From the NCBI GenBank assembly GCA_963170165.1, contig CAUJGQ010000030.1:1-35357 (forward strand): a stretch of 35,357 nucleotides of DNA. The letters are read 5' to 3'. The translations under genes and the position numbers were made by a program. How positions within the stretch are numbered: the stretch's first letter is position 1; each line of letters starts with the position of its first letter. This stretch comes from Chloroflexota bacterium (lineage in GTDB: Bacteria > Chloroflexota > Dehalococcoidia > CAUJGQ01). The notes beneath the pieces were generated by a model. That model was given only the letters and a program-made list of their open reading frames with translations, had not been told where the DNA came from and did not search any database. Shown here piece after piece: positions 17,664 through 24,989 of this stretch.

Positions 17664-19054
17664 AGCCCTAGCTTGAGCGGGTTGAGGATGCCGTCCGGAT
17701 CGAGCACCCGCTTGATCGCACGCAGCAGGCGTAACCCTTCACCGTGCTCGCGCTCCATCAGGTGTGCAGTGCGGATGCCGGCGCCGTGGACATACTCCAT
17801 GCTCCCGCCCAGATCCTGCGCCAGCGTCAGGGCGTCATCGGCCGCTGCCGCGGCCTGGGCCACCTCGGCCGGGGTATCGGTGGTACGGGAGATCGCCACG
17901 GACAGCAGTTCTGGTCCGTGCCACAATCCCCACTCACGCACTTGTACCCCGCGCTCGGCAAACATCGCCTCAGCGCGCTCGATGTAGGGAGGCACGCGCG
18001 AGGCTGGGAGCGCCACATGCAGGTAGTCGAACACGCTGCTGCCGGGTGCGCCGGGCAGCGGTTCCTCCTGCTCTGCCTGCCGCCAGCTGCGGAGCCGATC
18101 TGCCGGTACGTGGCGGCCCAGCCAGAACGACTGCGCCACTTCTTCACCGAGTCTCTGGCCGCCATGACCCGCACAGACGCGCAACGCGCGCTCTACGGCA
18201 GCCTGGACGACCTCTTCCGGCCCGTCGAAGCCCAGGTACATGCGCCCGCTTTCTCCCGGTGGTGCACCGAAGTCGAGCATTGCTGGATTCAGGCCGCTGG
18301 CCAAGAGCTCGGCCGCCACCGCATGCCCGTGCAGGAACGACGGGAAGTCAAGCGCCAGCAATGCCCGCCGCTCGGGGAGCGGAAAGGTGCGCAAGGTCAC
18401 TTCGGTCACGATGCCAAGAGTGCCCTCCGCGCCGGCGAACAGCCGCGCGATCGTTGGGCCGGCGGCTGCCCGGGGCGCCGCACGGGTGCGATACACCGTG
18501 CCGTCGCCCAGCACAGCCTCGAGACCGAGTACCTGATCGGCGATACCGCCGTAACGTCCGCCCAAGTACCCAAGCCCGTTGGTGCCCAGTGCTCCGCCGG
18601 CCGTCGCAATTGGCAGCGTCCATGGGTCGTGACCGGTCATCAGCCCGCAGGATTCGAGCACCGCATTGAGCGCTGCCAGTACGATACCAGCCTGGGCCGT
18701 GACCATCCGATCCTCGACCGCCACGTTGACGACACGGTCCATCGTCCGCGTGTCCAGCACAATGCCAGGGCGGAGGCTAAGCGCGCCACCCATCAGGCCG
18801 GTACCGCCGCCGTAGGCCACCACCGGCACGTGGAACAGGCGGGCTGCCTGTACCGTGGCGACAACGTCTTCGGTTGTTCGTGGCTGAACGACGGCGATGG
18901 GCCGGGCGGGCACGCCGTCTGGAAGCCGGAAAGATCGCCGAGGGCGCAATTGGTCACGGGCAGTCTCCGCAAGCAGCCCGCCGTCGGTGTGGACGGCGCC
19001 GTCTCCCAGCGCTTCCCGCAACAGGGCAGTGAGTGCCGTGGTGTCTGCCTTCAT
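17660..19054 (-). CDS. FAD-binding oxidoreductase, GlcD / D-lactate dehydrogenase-like
   Basis: A 464-residue flavoenzyme of the VAO/PCMH family. It would oxidise an alpha-hydroxy acid such as glycolate or D-lactate. Seen: the FAD diphosphate loop VVAYGGGTGLMGGALSL, then TAGGALGTNGLGYLGGRYG and LFAGAEGTLGIVTEVTL. In the C-terminal cap VHGAGIRTAHL carries the conserved HG-G-R, and the terminus DPDGILNPLKLGL is diagnostic of GlcD-type enzymes. Length fits the GlcD subunit. glcE and glcF are not adjacent, so it probably acts alone, like D-lactate dehydrogenases. It is transcribed away from the small AsnC-type gene across a 126-base spacer. Confidence 0.88.
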   Translation of the reverse strand: MKADTTALTALLREALGDGAVHTDGGLLAETARDQLRPRRSFRLPDGVPARPIAVVQPRTTEDVVATVQAARLFHVPVVAYGGGTGLMGGALSLRPGIVLDTRTMDRVVNVAVEDRMVTAQAGIVLAALNAVLESCGLMTGHDPWTLPIATAGGALGTNGLGYLGGRYGGIADQVLGLEAVLGDGTVYRTRAAPRAAAGPTIARLFAGAEGTLGIVTEVTLRTFPLPERRALLALDFPSFLHGHAVAAELLASGLNPAMLDFGAPPGESGRMYLGFDGPEEVVQAAVERALRVCAGHGGQRLGEEVAQSFWLGRHVPADRLRSWRQAEQEEPLPGAPGSSVFDYLHVALPASRVPPYIERAEAMFAERGVQVREWGLWHGPELLSVAISRTTDTPAEVAQAAAAADDALTLAQDLGGSMEYVHGAGIRTAHLMEREHGEGLRLLRAIKRVLDPDGILNPLKLGL

Positions 19055-19085
19055 ACCGGCATTCTAGCGGCAAGTCGTGCGGCAG

Positions 19086-19115
19086 TTGACGGCCGGGCCG
19101 CTCAGCCGGTAGGAA
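19086..19115 (+). promoter_or_regulatory. Possible promoter of the AsnC-type gene
   Basis: TTGACG (19086-19091) followed after 18 bases by TAGGAA (19110-19115), in the divergent spacer between the FAD oxidase and the AsnC-type gene. The -35 is near consensus and the -10 is poor, so this is tentative. Confidence 0.3.
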
Positions 19116-19180
19116 TGGGAGTGGCCGGCCATGGAGGCGGCGCGGCTGGACCCAGCCCGCACCGGGCACGAGGACTGAGC

Positions 19181-19423
19181 ATGGCCAGCGTCAAGGCGTA
19201 TGTCCTGATCGTCACCGATCCAGCCGCCACGCGCGACATCTACCAGGCGCTGCAGCAGATCCCGGAGCTCGTCGAGATCCACGAGGTGATGGGCCCATAC
19301 GACATCGTCTGCGAGATCGAAGCGGCCGATCTGGCGCACATTCCCCCAATCCTCGGGGAGCGGATTCGCCGCATCCCGGGTATTGAGAGCACGACCTCGC
19401 TGGTGACGTTCCCGGATCCGTAG
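19181..19423 (+). CDS. Stand-alone AsnC/Lrp ligand-binding (RAM) domain
   Basis: An 80-residue protein consisting only of the alpha/beta effector domain of Lrp/AsnC regulators (PF01037 type). It begins KAYVLIVTDPAATRDIYQAL, continues with VVEIHEVMG-like VEIHEVMGPYDIVCEIEA and ends with IRRIPGIESTTSLVTF. The N-terminal helix-turn-helix of full regulators is missing, and no upstream frame encodes one. Stand-alone versions form oligomeric rings that bind amino acids in the family, and may modulate full-length partners. GAGGA stands a few bases before the ATG. It lies divergent from the FAD oxidase and 9 bases from the convergent end of the hydrolase-fold gene. Confidence 0.85.
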   Translation: MASVKAYVLIVTDPAATRDIYQALQQIPELVEIHEVMGPYDIVCEIEAADLAHIPPILGERIRRIPGIESTTSLVTFPDP

Positions 19424-19432
19424 GCCGGTGCC

Positions 19433-20848
19433 CTATGCCGGCTCCTTGCCCGCGCGCAGCAGCCAGCCGAAGGGACGGCGCCGGCGGCCTTGCTGGCGCT
19501 GTGCCAGACGGTGGGCCCGCCGCTCGGAGTCGGCCATGATTTCCTCCGCCTGCCGCGCCTGCCACTCCGCCACCCGCCGCTGCACCAGCCGGGACAGTAA
19601 CTCGCGGTGATTGATCGTCGCGTCCTCGTAGTGCGGGGCGATCTCGATTGCCTGCTGGAACAGCGCCAACGCCTCCTCAATCTCACCCATCAGTAGTTGG
19701 TCGATGGCCTGGCGGTTGAGACGCACCGCCTCCTCCGGGATATCCGGCGGCGGCCCCCAGGTAAGAACGACGGGGTGGGCTCCCGCCAGTCCCTTCATCA
19801 TGCCGGTCTGCATGATACCCGCTGCGGCCGCTGGTACGGCTGCCGCAGCCGGCGAGACCACATCGCTGGAAGGTGGGGGAGGGACGTGGCGAGGCGGTGG
19901 CACGGACGGGACATAATCCACCAGCGCAGGCGCCGGTGCACGGGCAGCGCGGGCACGAGATCGCGCCGGAACCGCGGCCGGCGCCGGTTCCGGCACGTCC
20001 CCATTGCGCGGAGCGGGAGAGGCGGCGCGACCGCGTGGAGCCTGCTCGGCGAGGAAGTCGCGCATCTGCACCCACGCCTCACGCACCGTGGCCTCGCCGC
20101 CGGCCGGGCCGTTGACGATCCCGAGGCGGGAGTTGCGCAGGCTTGCGTGAATGCCACGCGCCTCGTCATCGGAGATGAGCCGGTCGTAGACTCCGTAGGC
20201 CAGGAGCACGGGGGCGGCCACTTCATCCAGTACCGCCAGCGCATCGGCGTCAAGATACGCCTCGTACAGCCGTGCCGCGGTCTGGCCATCGACCGTCCGC
20301 GCCATGAGCGTACCAAGCTCGGCGGCATGGATATCGTCATCGACGATGGTGCGCGCCAGTGCCCGCAGGCCGGCTCGCGGCCGCGAGGTGAGGGTATGCA
20401 GCAGCATCGTGCTGCCAGGGCCCTTGATCGGCCGGAGCGCCGGGTCGACCAGTACCACCCGGGCCACGCGCTCCGGCGCCTGCGCCGCAATCCGCAGCGC
20501 CAGTGGCGCCGATTCACCCATGCCGGCGATGACCGCGCTGTGCACGCCCGCATGCGTCATCACGGCGAGGACGTCTTCAACCATCGCCTCAGTGGAGATG
20601 CGCTCGATGTTGCGTTCAGACCGGCCGGTGCCGCGCCGGTCGTGGACGATGACCCGGAATGACCGCGAGAGCTGATGGATGAACGTGCGCGGGTCACGCA
20701 CGGCATCCTCAATCGCTGACCAGAAGGGCTGCAGCACAATGACGTCTACGTCGCCATCGCCCAGCACCTGGTAAGCGATACGGGCGTCGCCCGTCTGTAC
20801 CAGGCGGGTCGCCTCCTGGCCGGCAACCGGCCGGGTGGTGCGAGGCAC
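19433..20848 (-). CDS. Degenerate alpha/beta-hydrolase-fold protein with C-terminal TPR-like region
   Basis: A 471-residue protein. Residues ~15-260 follow the hydrolase fold found in cyclase- and LuxR-fused sensors: VIVHDRRGTGRSERN, then the nucleophile elbow region VIAGMGESAPLALRIA and PERVARVVLVDPALR. At the elbow the sequence GMGES (109-113) puts Gly111 where Ser is expected. The acid Asp is kept (YGVYDRLI), but the His position reads NGPAGGEA, without His. Catalysis is therefore unlikely. A ~100-residue Pro/Ala-rich linker follows, then a helical TPR-like segment (AIDQLLMGEIEEALALFQQA) and a basic tail. The GTG at 20848 is chosen because GAGGAGG (20854-20860) stands 5 bases before it. 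This site touches the stop of the upstream HTH gene, which suggests coupled translation. Confidence 0.72.
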   Translation of the reverse strand: MPRTTRPVAGQEATRLVQTGDARIAYQVLGDGDVDVIVLQPFWSAIEDAVRDPRTFIHQLSRSFRVIVHDRRGTGRSERNIERISTEAMVEDVLAVMTHAGVHSAVIAGMGESAPLALRIAAQAPERVARVVLVDPALRPIKGPGSTMLLHTLTSRPRAGLRALARTIVDDDIHAAELGTLMARTVDGQTAARLYEAYLDADALAVLDEVAAPVLLAYGVYDRLISDDEARGIHASLRNSRLGIVNGPAGGEATVREAWVQMRDFLAEQAPRGRAASPAPRNGDVPEPAPAAVPARSRARAARAPAPALVDYVPSVPPPRHVPPPPSSDVVSPAAAAVPAAAAGIMQTGMMKGLAGAHPVVLTWGPPPDIPEEAVRLNRQAIDQLLMGEIEEALALFQQAIEIAPHYEDATINHRELLSRLVQRRVAEWQARQAEEIMADSERRAHRLAQRQQGRRRRPFGWLLRAGKEPA

Positions 20849-20853
20849 GGTGA

Positions 20854-20860
20854 CCTCCTC
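20854..20860 (-). promoter_or_regulatory. Ribosome binding site at the HTH/hydrolase-fold junction
   Basis: GAGGAGG on the minus strand, 5 bases before the GTG at 20848 and touching the last base of the HTH gene's stop codon. It decides the start of the hydrolase-fold protein and indicates translational coupling. Confidence 0.6.
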
Positions 20861-21462
20861 TAGCCCCGAGACACCAGCGGCAGCCGCTGCCACCACTGCC
20901 GCTGATGCTGCTCGAACAATTGCCGGACCGGCTCCAGCAGGTCATCGCGTGAGTCCGGCCGCGACAGCGCCAGCTCCTCTACCGGATGAGTCATGGGGTT
21001 TGGCCGGAGCGCCTGCGGTGGCCCGCCTCCTGCCCTTAGGAATGCTTCGAGTGGTGGGATGCCTGCACCGTCGGCCCCGCACGCTATCTCAGTAGCAGTG
21101 CCGTCCGTATGGTCAGGCAGACGCTCGACCGCAGGCCGCCGCTGCGTGGACCGGTGGCGGCCGTTGCCAGCACTGCCCGGGGCGCGCTCGCCATCGCAAC
21201 GTGCGCTCTGCAGCATCGCCGTCAGCCGTTCAATGGTGGTGGTGAGCCGCGCGACCTGGGCGGTCAACGGCGTACCGTCGGCTGCCAGCGGCGCGCCGGC
21301 GTCATCATCGGCTGTGAGCAAAACGCGCGTGTAGACGCGGCTACCGTGGGGTTCGGCGTACGCGCGTAGCCGCCCTTCCAGAATCTGGTGCCAAACTGCA
21401 GAGCAGGGCACACCGAGGTGTTCGGCGGCGGTCGCAACGCTGACCGACCCATCCTTCCACAT
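20860..21462 (-). CDS. Small HTH DNA-binding-like protein
   Basis: A 200-residue protein. After MWKDGS, the segment VSVATAAEHLGVPCSAVWHQ (with ILEGRLRAYAEPHGSRVY) has the layout of an excisionase/MerR helix-turn-helix with a following wing. A short coiled-coil-like stretch, LTAQVARLTTTIERLTAMLQ, comes next, then a low-complexity region rich in Gly, Arg and Pro, and a helical C-terminus ending in EQHQRQWWQRLPLVSRG. The rest is not recognised. The ATG at 21462 is preferred over an in-frame GTG further up (21501). Its stop is 11 bases before the GTG of the degenerate hydrolase gene, so the two probably work together. Confidence 0.62.
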   Translation of the reverse strand: MWKDGSVSVATAAEHLGVPCSAVWHQILEGRLRAYAEPHGSRVYTRVLLTADDDAGAPLAADGTPLTAQVARLTTTIERLTAMLQSARCDGERAPGSAGNGRHRSTQRRPAVERLPDHTDGTATEIACGADGAGIPPLEAFLRAGGGPPQALRPNPMTHPVEELALSRPDSRDDLLEPVRQLFEQHQRQWWQRLPLVSRG

Positions 21463-21604
21463 CACCGTGCTACTCCTGTTCACTCCCGCGAGCCGTCGCA
21501 CGCGTGCGGCACGACACTCTCTGCGGCTGCTTCTGATTCGCGTTATCGGCAGAATCCAGAGGTGGCTGAAGCCGGGCAGGCGCGCACTCCATCGGGGCCG
21601 CCGG

Positions 21605-22294
21605 TCAAACCGACTGATCAGCCGGGTCGCGTGGGATGGAGCGAGCGGCGGTCACAAACGCCCGCACCAGCGCATGATCGGTGCTGCCGTCGGACCGCTC
21701 CACTCCGGTGTGCGTGTCGACGGCCCAGGGACGTACCATTGCGATAGCCTTCGCGACGTTGCCTGGGCCCAGCCCGCCGGCCAGGATCACCGGCACAGCC
21801 ACCGATGCCACGATGTCCCGGCTGATGGACCAATCGTGCGTGAGGCCAGTGGCGCCGTGCCGGCCGGTCAACGGGTCATAGGTGTCGAGGATGATGGCGT
21901 CGGCGTCGCGTGCTGCCAACCGAGCTGCATCGAGGGCAGCCGGACCGGTGACGTGTACGGCACGGATGATCTTCAGCCCTGGCAGGGCGGCCCGCATCGC
22001 CCGCACCTCTTCATGCTCAGCACCACCGTGCAACTGCACTGTCAGGACGCCCAAATACCGGCACAACGGCGCCACTTCCGCTGCCGTGGAGTGGTAAGTG
22101 ATCAGCACCGGGGTGATCATCGGAGGCAGCGCCTGAATGATCGTGCGCGCTCTGTGCTCATCGAGACCGTTGTGCGGGCCACCGGGCAGGCCGATCGTGA
22201 AGCCAATACCGTCGGCGCCCGCCTGTTCGACGGCCAGCGCATCTTCAAGGGTAGAAATCCCGGCGATCTGGACTCGCACTGCACGAACACCCAT
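21605..22294 (-). CDS. TrpF (phosphoribosylanthranilate isomerase)-like protein lacking the catalytic Cys
   Basis: A 229-residue (beta/alpha)8 protein of TrpF type. Seen: VQIAGIS (8-14) where TrpF has KICGI, QLHGGAE (87-93), IILDTYD (134-140) with the general-acid Asp137, GATG (147-150) with DW soon after, the phosphate-binding AGGLGPGNV (172-180) and VDTHTGVE (192-199) where VDVSSGVE is usual. The first-strand Cys, the general base in TrpF, is replaced by Ala11. The substrate-phosphate end of the barrel is kept. It is not next to other trp genes. It may isomerise a related phosphoribosylamine, or be an inactive homologue. It lies 142 bases upstream of the HTH gene on the same strand and divergent from the HAD phosphatase. 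Confidence 0.75.
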   Translation of the reverse strand: MGVRAVRVQIAGISTLEDALAVEQAGADGIGFTIGLPGGPHNGLDEHRARTIIQALPPMITPVLITYHSTAAEVAPLCRYLGVLTVQLHGGAEHEEVRAMRAALPGLKIIRAVHVTGPAALDAARLAARDADAIILDTYDPLTGRHGATGLTHDWSISRDIVASVAVPVILAGGLGPGNVAKAIAMVRPWAVDTHTGVERSDGSTDHALVRAFVTAARSIPRDPADQSV

Positions 22295-22383
22295 CCATCC
22301 GTCCCCTTCATCACCCGAGCTTCGGGCGGTCTTCTGCTAGAGTGTGAGCAGCGTCATCCTAGCTTCAACCGCAAAGGCTCATC

Positions 22384-23178
22384 ATGTCCCGTATCAGGCT
22401 GATTGCCCTCGATATTGATGGCACGCTGCTCGACAGCCGCGATCAACTGACCGAGGAAACCGGTGCGGCGGTGCGTGCTGCGGCGGCCAGCGGCGTGCAC
22501 ATCGTCCTGGCAACGGGCCGTTGGTATGGCAGTGCCCGCCGCTGGGCAGCGCGGCTGGGGAGCACGGCGCCGATTATCAGTCACAGCGGCGCCCGCGTCA
22601 CCCGCCAGCAGCCCGAGACCGACCTGCTTCACCTGGGCTTGCCCTTGCAGCCGGCGCGGGAACTAGCTGCGTTCATGGATGCGCACCAGATGATGGCGAA
22701 CGTGACCGTCGGCCCGGTGACGTACATGCGTCCTCGGGCCGGCCTCGATCCGGCCCGCCTTCCGCCGGACATCAACGTTGTGACGGCCTTCCTGCCGGTG
22801 GTCACCGTCGAACCTACCAGCGTGCTGGTGTTCGACCCGGCCGGAATTGACGTGATACCGCGGGAGTTCGGCGAACGGTTTGGCGGAAGTGTCACGTTCT
22901 TAGTGAACCGCACCTCAGGGACGGCCGATCACCTCACCCTGCACCATCCAGAGGTGGATAAGGGTAAGGCCCTGGCCCTGGTGTGCAACTTGCTCGACAT
23001 TGACCCAGCGGAAGCGATGGCCATCGGCGATGCCGAATCCGACACCGCGATGTTCCGCATCGCCGGCGTCTCGGTGGCGATGGGCAATGCCGGCGACGCG
23101 GTCAAGGCGCAGGCGGGGCACATCGCGCCCAGCAATGACGCCGGTGGGGTGGCGTGGGCGCTGCGCACCCTGCTGTAG
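22384..23178 (+). CDS. Cof-type HAD-IIB phosphatase
   Basis: A 264-residue HAD hydrolase with a C2 cap. Motif I is LIALDIDGTLLDS, with nucleophile Asp10 and Asp12. Motif II is the Thr in LATGR. Motif III is the Lys in HPEVDKGKAL. Motif IV is AIGDAESDTAMF. The C-terminal GVSVAMGNAGDAVKAQA is typical of Cof proteins, which hydrolyse sugar phosphates, pyridoxal phosphate or flavin mononucleotide in various species. All catalytic positions are present, so it should be active. The substrate is not fixed. An AAAGG site precedes the ATG. The SDR gene follows after 69 bases. Confidence 0.92.
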   Translation: MSRIRLIALDIDGTLLDSRDQLTEETGAAVRAAAASGVHIVLATGRWYGSARRWAARLGSTAPIISHSGARVTRQQPETDLLHLGLPLQPARELAAFMDAHQMMANVTVGPVTYMRPRAGLDPARLPPDINVVTAFLPVVTVEPTSVLVFDPAGIDVIPREFGERFGGSVTFLVNRTSGTADHLTLHHPEVDKGKALALVCNLLDIDPAEAMAIGDAESDTAMFRIAGVSVAMGNAGDAVKAQAGHIAPSNDAGGVAWALRTLL

Positions 23179-23247
23179 CGGAGTAGCGCTTGACCCTCAC
23201 CCGGCCACAGGGCAGACTGAGGCTCGCAACGCACAGGAGGCCACGGA

Positions 23248-24216
23248 ATGGGCAACCGGCTGGAAGGAAAGGTCGCGATCGTCACCGGCTCCGGGCGCGG
23301 CATCGGGCGCGGCATTGCGCTCCTGATGGCGCAGGAAGGGGCGCGGGTCGTCGTCAACGATTACGGCGTGAATGTAGACGGCACGGCTCCCTCGGAGGGG
23401 CCGGCCTTTGAGGTCGTTGAGGAAATCAAGAAGGCAGGCGGTGAAGCCGTCGCCAATACCAGCACTGTCGCCACGATGGAAGGCGGCCAGGCGATGATCC
23501 AGCAAGCCCTGGACAGCTTCGGCCGGTTGGACATCCTGGTCAACGTCGCCGGTATCCTGCGCGACCGCATGGTGTTCAACATGGCACCGGAGGAGTGGGA
23601 CGCGGTGATCGCTGTCCACCTCACCGGTCAGTTCGCCACGAGCAAGCCGGCGAGTATCATCTTCCGCCAGCAGCGCTACGGCCGCATCATTAACTTCTCG
23701 TCCACCTCCGGGCTGATCGGCAACGCCGGCCAGGCGAACTACGGCGCTGCCAAGGCGGGTGTGGCCGGGCTTACCCGTGTGCTGGCCAAGGACCTGGGCC
23801 GATATGGCGTCACGGCCAACTACATTGCACCGGCGGCTGCCACCCGCATGACGGCCACGGTATCGCAGGCCTCGCGCGATCTACGCCAGCGGGCCGGTAT
23901 CGCCACCGCGACGACGCCACAGACGCCGGCCGCTCCGCTACAGCTGCGTGATCCGGAGATGGTCGCGCCGATGTGCGTCTATCTCGCCTCGGACAAGGCA
24001 TGGAACATCAATGGCCAGGGGTTCCTGGTTTCGGGCGGAGGCGTCTCGGTGCTGCATCACCCGTTGCCGTACCGGACGATCTTCAAGCCGGGGATGTGGA
24101 CACTGGAGGAACTGGAGCGGGATGTGCCGTCGCAGTTGATGGCCGGTGTTCCCAACCCCGCGCCACCACCGGCCGATCTGGAAGTGGCGGGCCGCGCGGC
24201 GGCGCAGCCGGCGTAG
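23248..24216 (+). CDS. Short-chain dehydrogenase/reductase, related to the MFE hydroxyacyl-CoA dehydrogenase domain
   Basis: A 322-residue SDR, longer than the classical ~250. Seen: the cofactor loop VTGSGRGIGRGIAL, NDYGVNVDG (36-44), the NVAGI motif (99-103) and the catalytic set Ser152, Tyr165 and Lys169 in SSTSGLIGNAGQANYGAAKA. The long insertion after VVVNDYG is shared with the (3R)-hydroxyacyl-CoA dehydrogenase domain of multifunctional enzyme type 2, suggesting acyl-CoA substrates. The C-terminal extension (about 265-322) ends in an Ala/Pro-rich tail. AGGAGG stands a few bases before the ATG. With the CoA-transferases in the same window it hints at acyl-CoA metabolism, but there is no direct link. 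Confidence 0.87.
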   Translation: MGNRLEGKVAIVTGSGRGIGRGIALLMAQEGARVVVNDYGVNVDGTAPSEGPAFEVVEEIKKAGGEAVANTSTVATMEGGQAMIQQALDSFGRLDILVNVAGILRDRMVFNMAPEEWDAVIAVHLTGQFATSKPASIIFRQQRYGRIINFSSTSGLIGNAGQANYGAAKAGVAGLTRVLAKDLGRYGVTANYIAPAAATRMTATVSQASRDLRQRAGIATATTPQTPAAPLQLRDPEMVAPMCVYLASDKAWNINGQGFLVSGGGVSVLHHPLPYRTIFKPGMWTLEELERDVPSQLMAGVPNPAPPPADLEVAGRAAAQPA

Positions 24217-24241
24217 TCTGCTGGTGACCGACTGACCATCA

Positions 24242-24279
24242 CCGCGGGCCGCTCGCCTCACTGGCGGAGCGGACCGCGG
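24242..24279. terminator. Hairpin between convergent SDR and response-regulator genes
   Basis: CCGCGG at 24242-24247 pairs with CCGCGG at 24274-24279, and inside it CCGCTC pairs with GAGCGG, leaving a small loop. It lies 26 bases after the SDR stop, in the 140-base convergent spacer. It has no T-run and could terminate either strand. Confidence 0.6.
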
Positions 24280-24356
24280 GCCGGCAGCCTGCGAATGGCC
24301 CGGATCTCTGGGACCATCACAGCGCCGGCCGGCGGGTGCGCTCAGGCTCCGTCCAG

Positions 24357-24746
24357 CTAGGCAGGAGCATGCGAACGGCTGGCGAGGTCGTTGACCTTGT
24401 CCAGCAATTCGTCCAGTTCGAACGGCTTCTGCAGAAAGTCATCCGCGCCGGCCGCGAGCGCATCGCTGCGCGTTACCCGGCCGGCGGTGATCACGAGTAC
24501 GGGTGTCGTCAACCGCCATTCGCTGCGCAGGGCGCGCACGAACTTGCCGCCATCGATCACCGGCATCATCCAGTCGAGGATGATCACATCCGGCACGGCA
24601 CCGTCGAGCGAGGCCAGGCCGTCGAAGCCATCCGGCGCGGCCAGTACCTCGTATCCTTCATCTGCCAGCATCGCCGCGAGCGCTGCACGAATGTCGCGGT
24701 CGTCGTCTATCAGTAATATCGTCCGATGCTCGGATGCGGCAGTCAC
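24357..24746 (-). CDS. Receiver-only response regulator
   Basis: A 129-residue single REC domain. LLIDDDRDI carries the acidic pocket, Asp58 in VIILDWMMP is the phosphorylation site, Thr87 (LVITAG) is the switch residue and Lys107 (LQKPF) completes the site. No output domain or histidine kinase is present in the window. It therefore probably signals by protein contact, like CheY or Spo0F types, with a kinase encoded elsewhere. It starts at a GTG at 24746. Its leader contains a 24-base dyad (24758-24781). Confidence 0.93.
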   Translation of the reverse strand: MTAASEHRTILLIDDDRDIRAALAAMLADEGYEVLAAPDGFDGLASLDGAVPDVIILDWMMPVIDGGKFVRALRSEWRLTTPVLVITAGRVTRSDALAAGADDFLQKPFELDELLDKVNDLASRSHAPA

Positions 24747-24757
24747 GGTGCGTACCC

Positions 24758-24781
24758 CAGCAGGCTACCCGTAGCCTACTG
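24758..24781. repeat. 24-base imperfect palindrome in the response-regulator leader
   Basis: CAG-C-AGGCTAC-CC-GTAGCCT-A-CTG: 11-base arms with one mismatched pair and a 2-base centre (the inner 16 bases are perfect). It lies 11 bases before the GTG of the receiver gene. It could be an operator bound by a dimeric regulator, or a leader hairpin. Confidence 0.55.
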
Positions 24782-24989
24782 TATTCATCGTCTACGCAGG
24801 AATCCCCAAGAGCGGTAGGCCCGCCTGGATCGTCCACCACGAAACGAAATCGTTACTAACGTGACCGTGACCAATGCCCCCCGCGAAGCTGAAGCAACCT
24901 CTCGGCATCAGGCTGCGGTTAGGGCTTCCCATTGCAGGGGCTGGCCCAGCCAGGGCCGTGGGTGCTACGCGCCTTACGCTAGCTAAGCT

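Noticed and set aside
17744-19180. Plus-strand extension ahead of the AsnC-type gene, giving an apparent 559-codon protein.
   Set aside because: Only the last 80 codons encode a recognisable domain. The rest is antisense to the FAD oxidase.
22313-22325. Short hairpin CCCGA-GCT-TCGGG between trpF-like and HAD genes.
   Set aside because: A five-base stem in GC-rich DNA is expected by chance, and it lies between divergent genes where a terminator is not needed.
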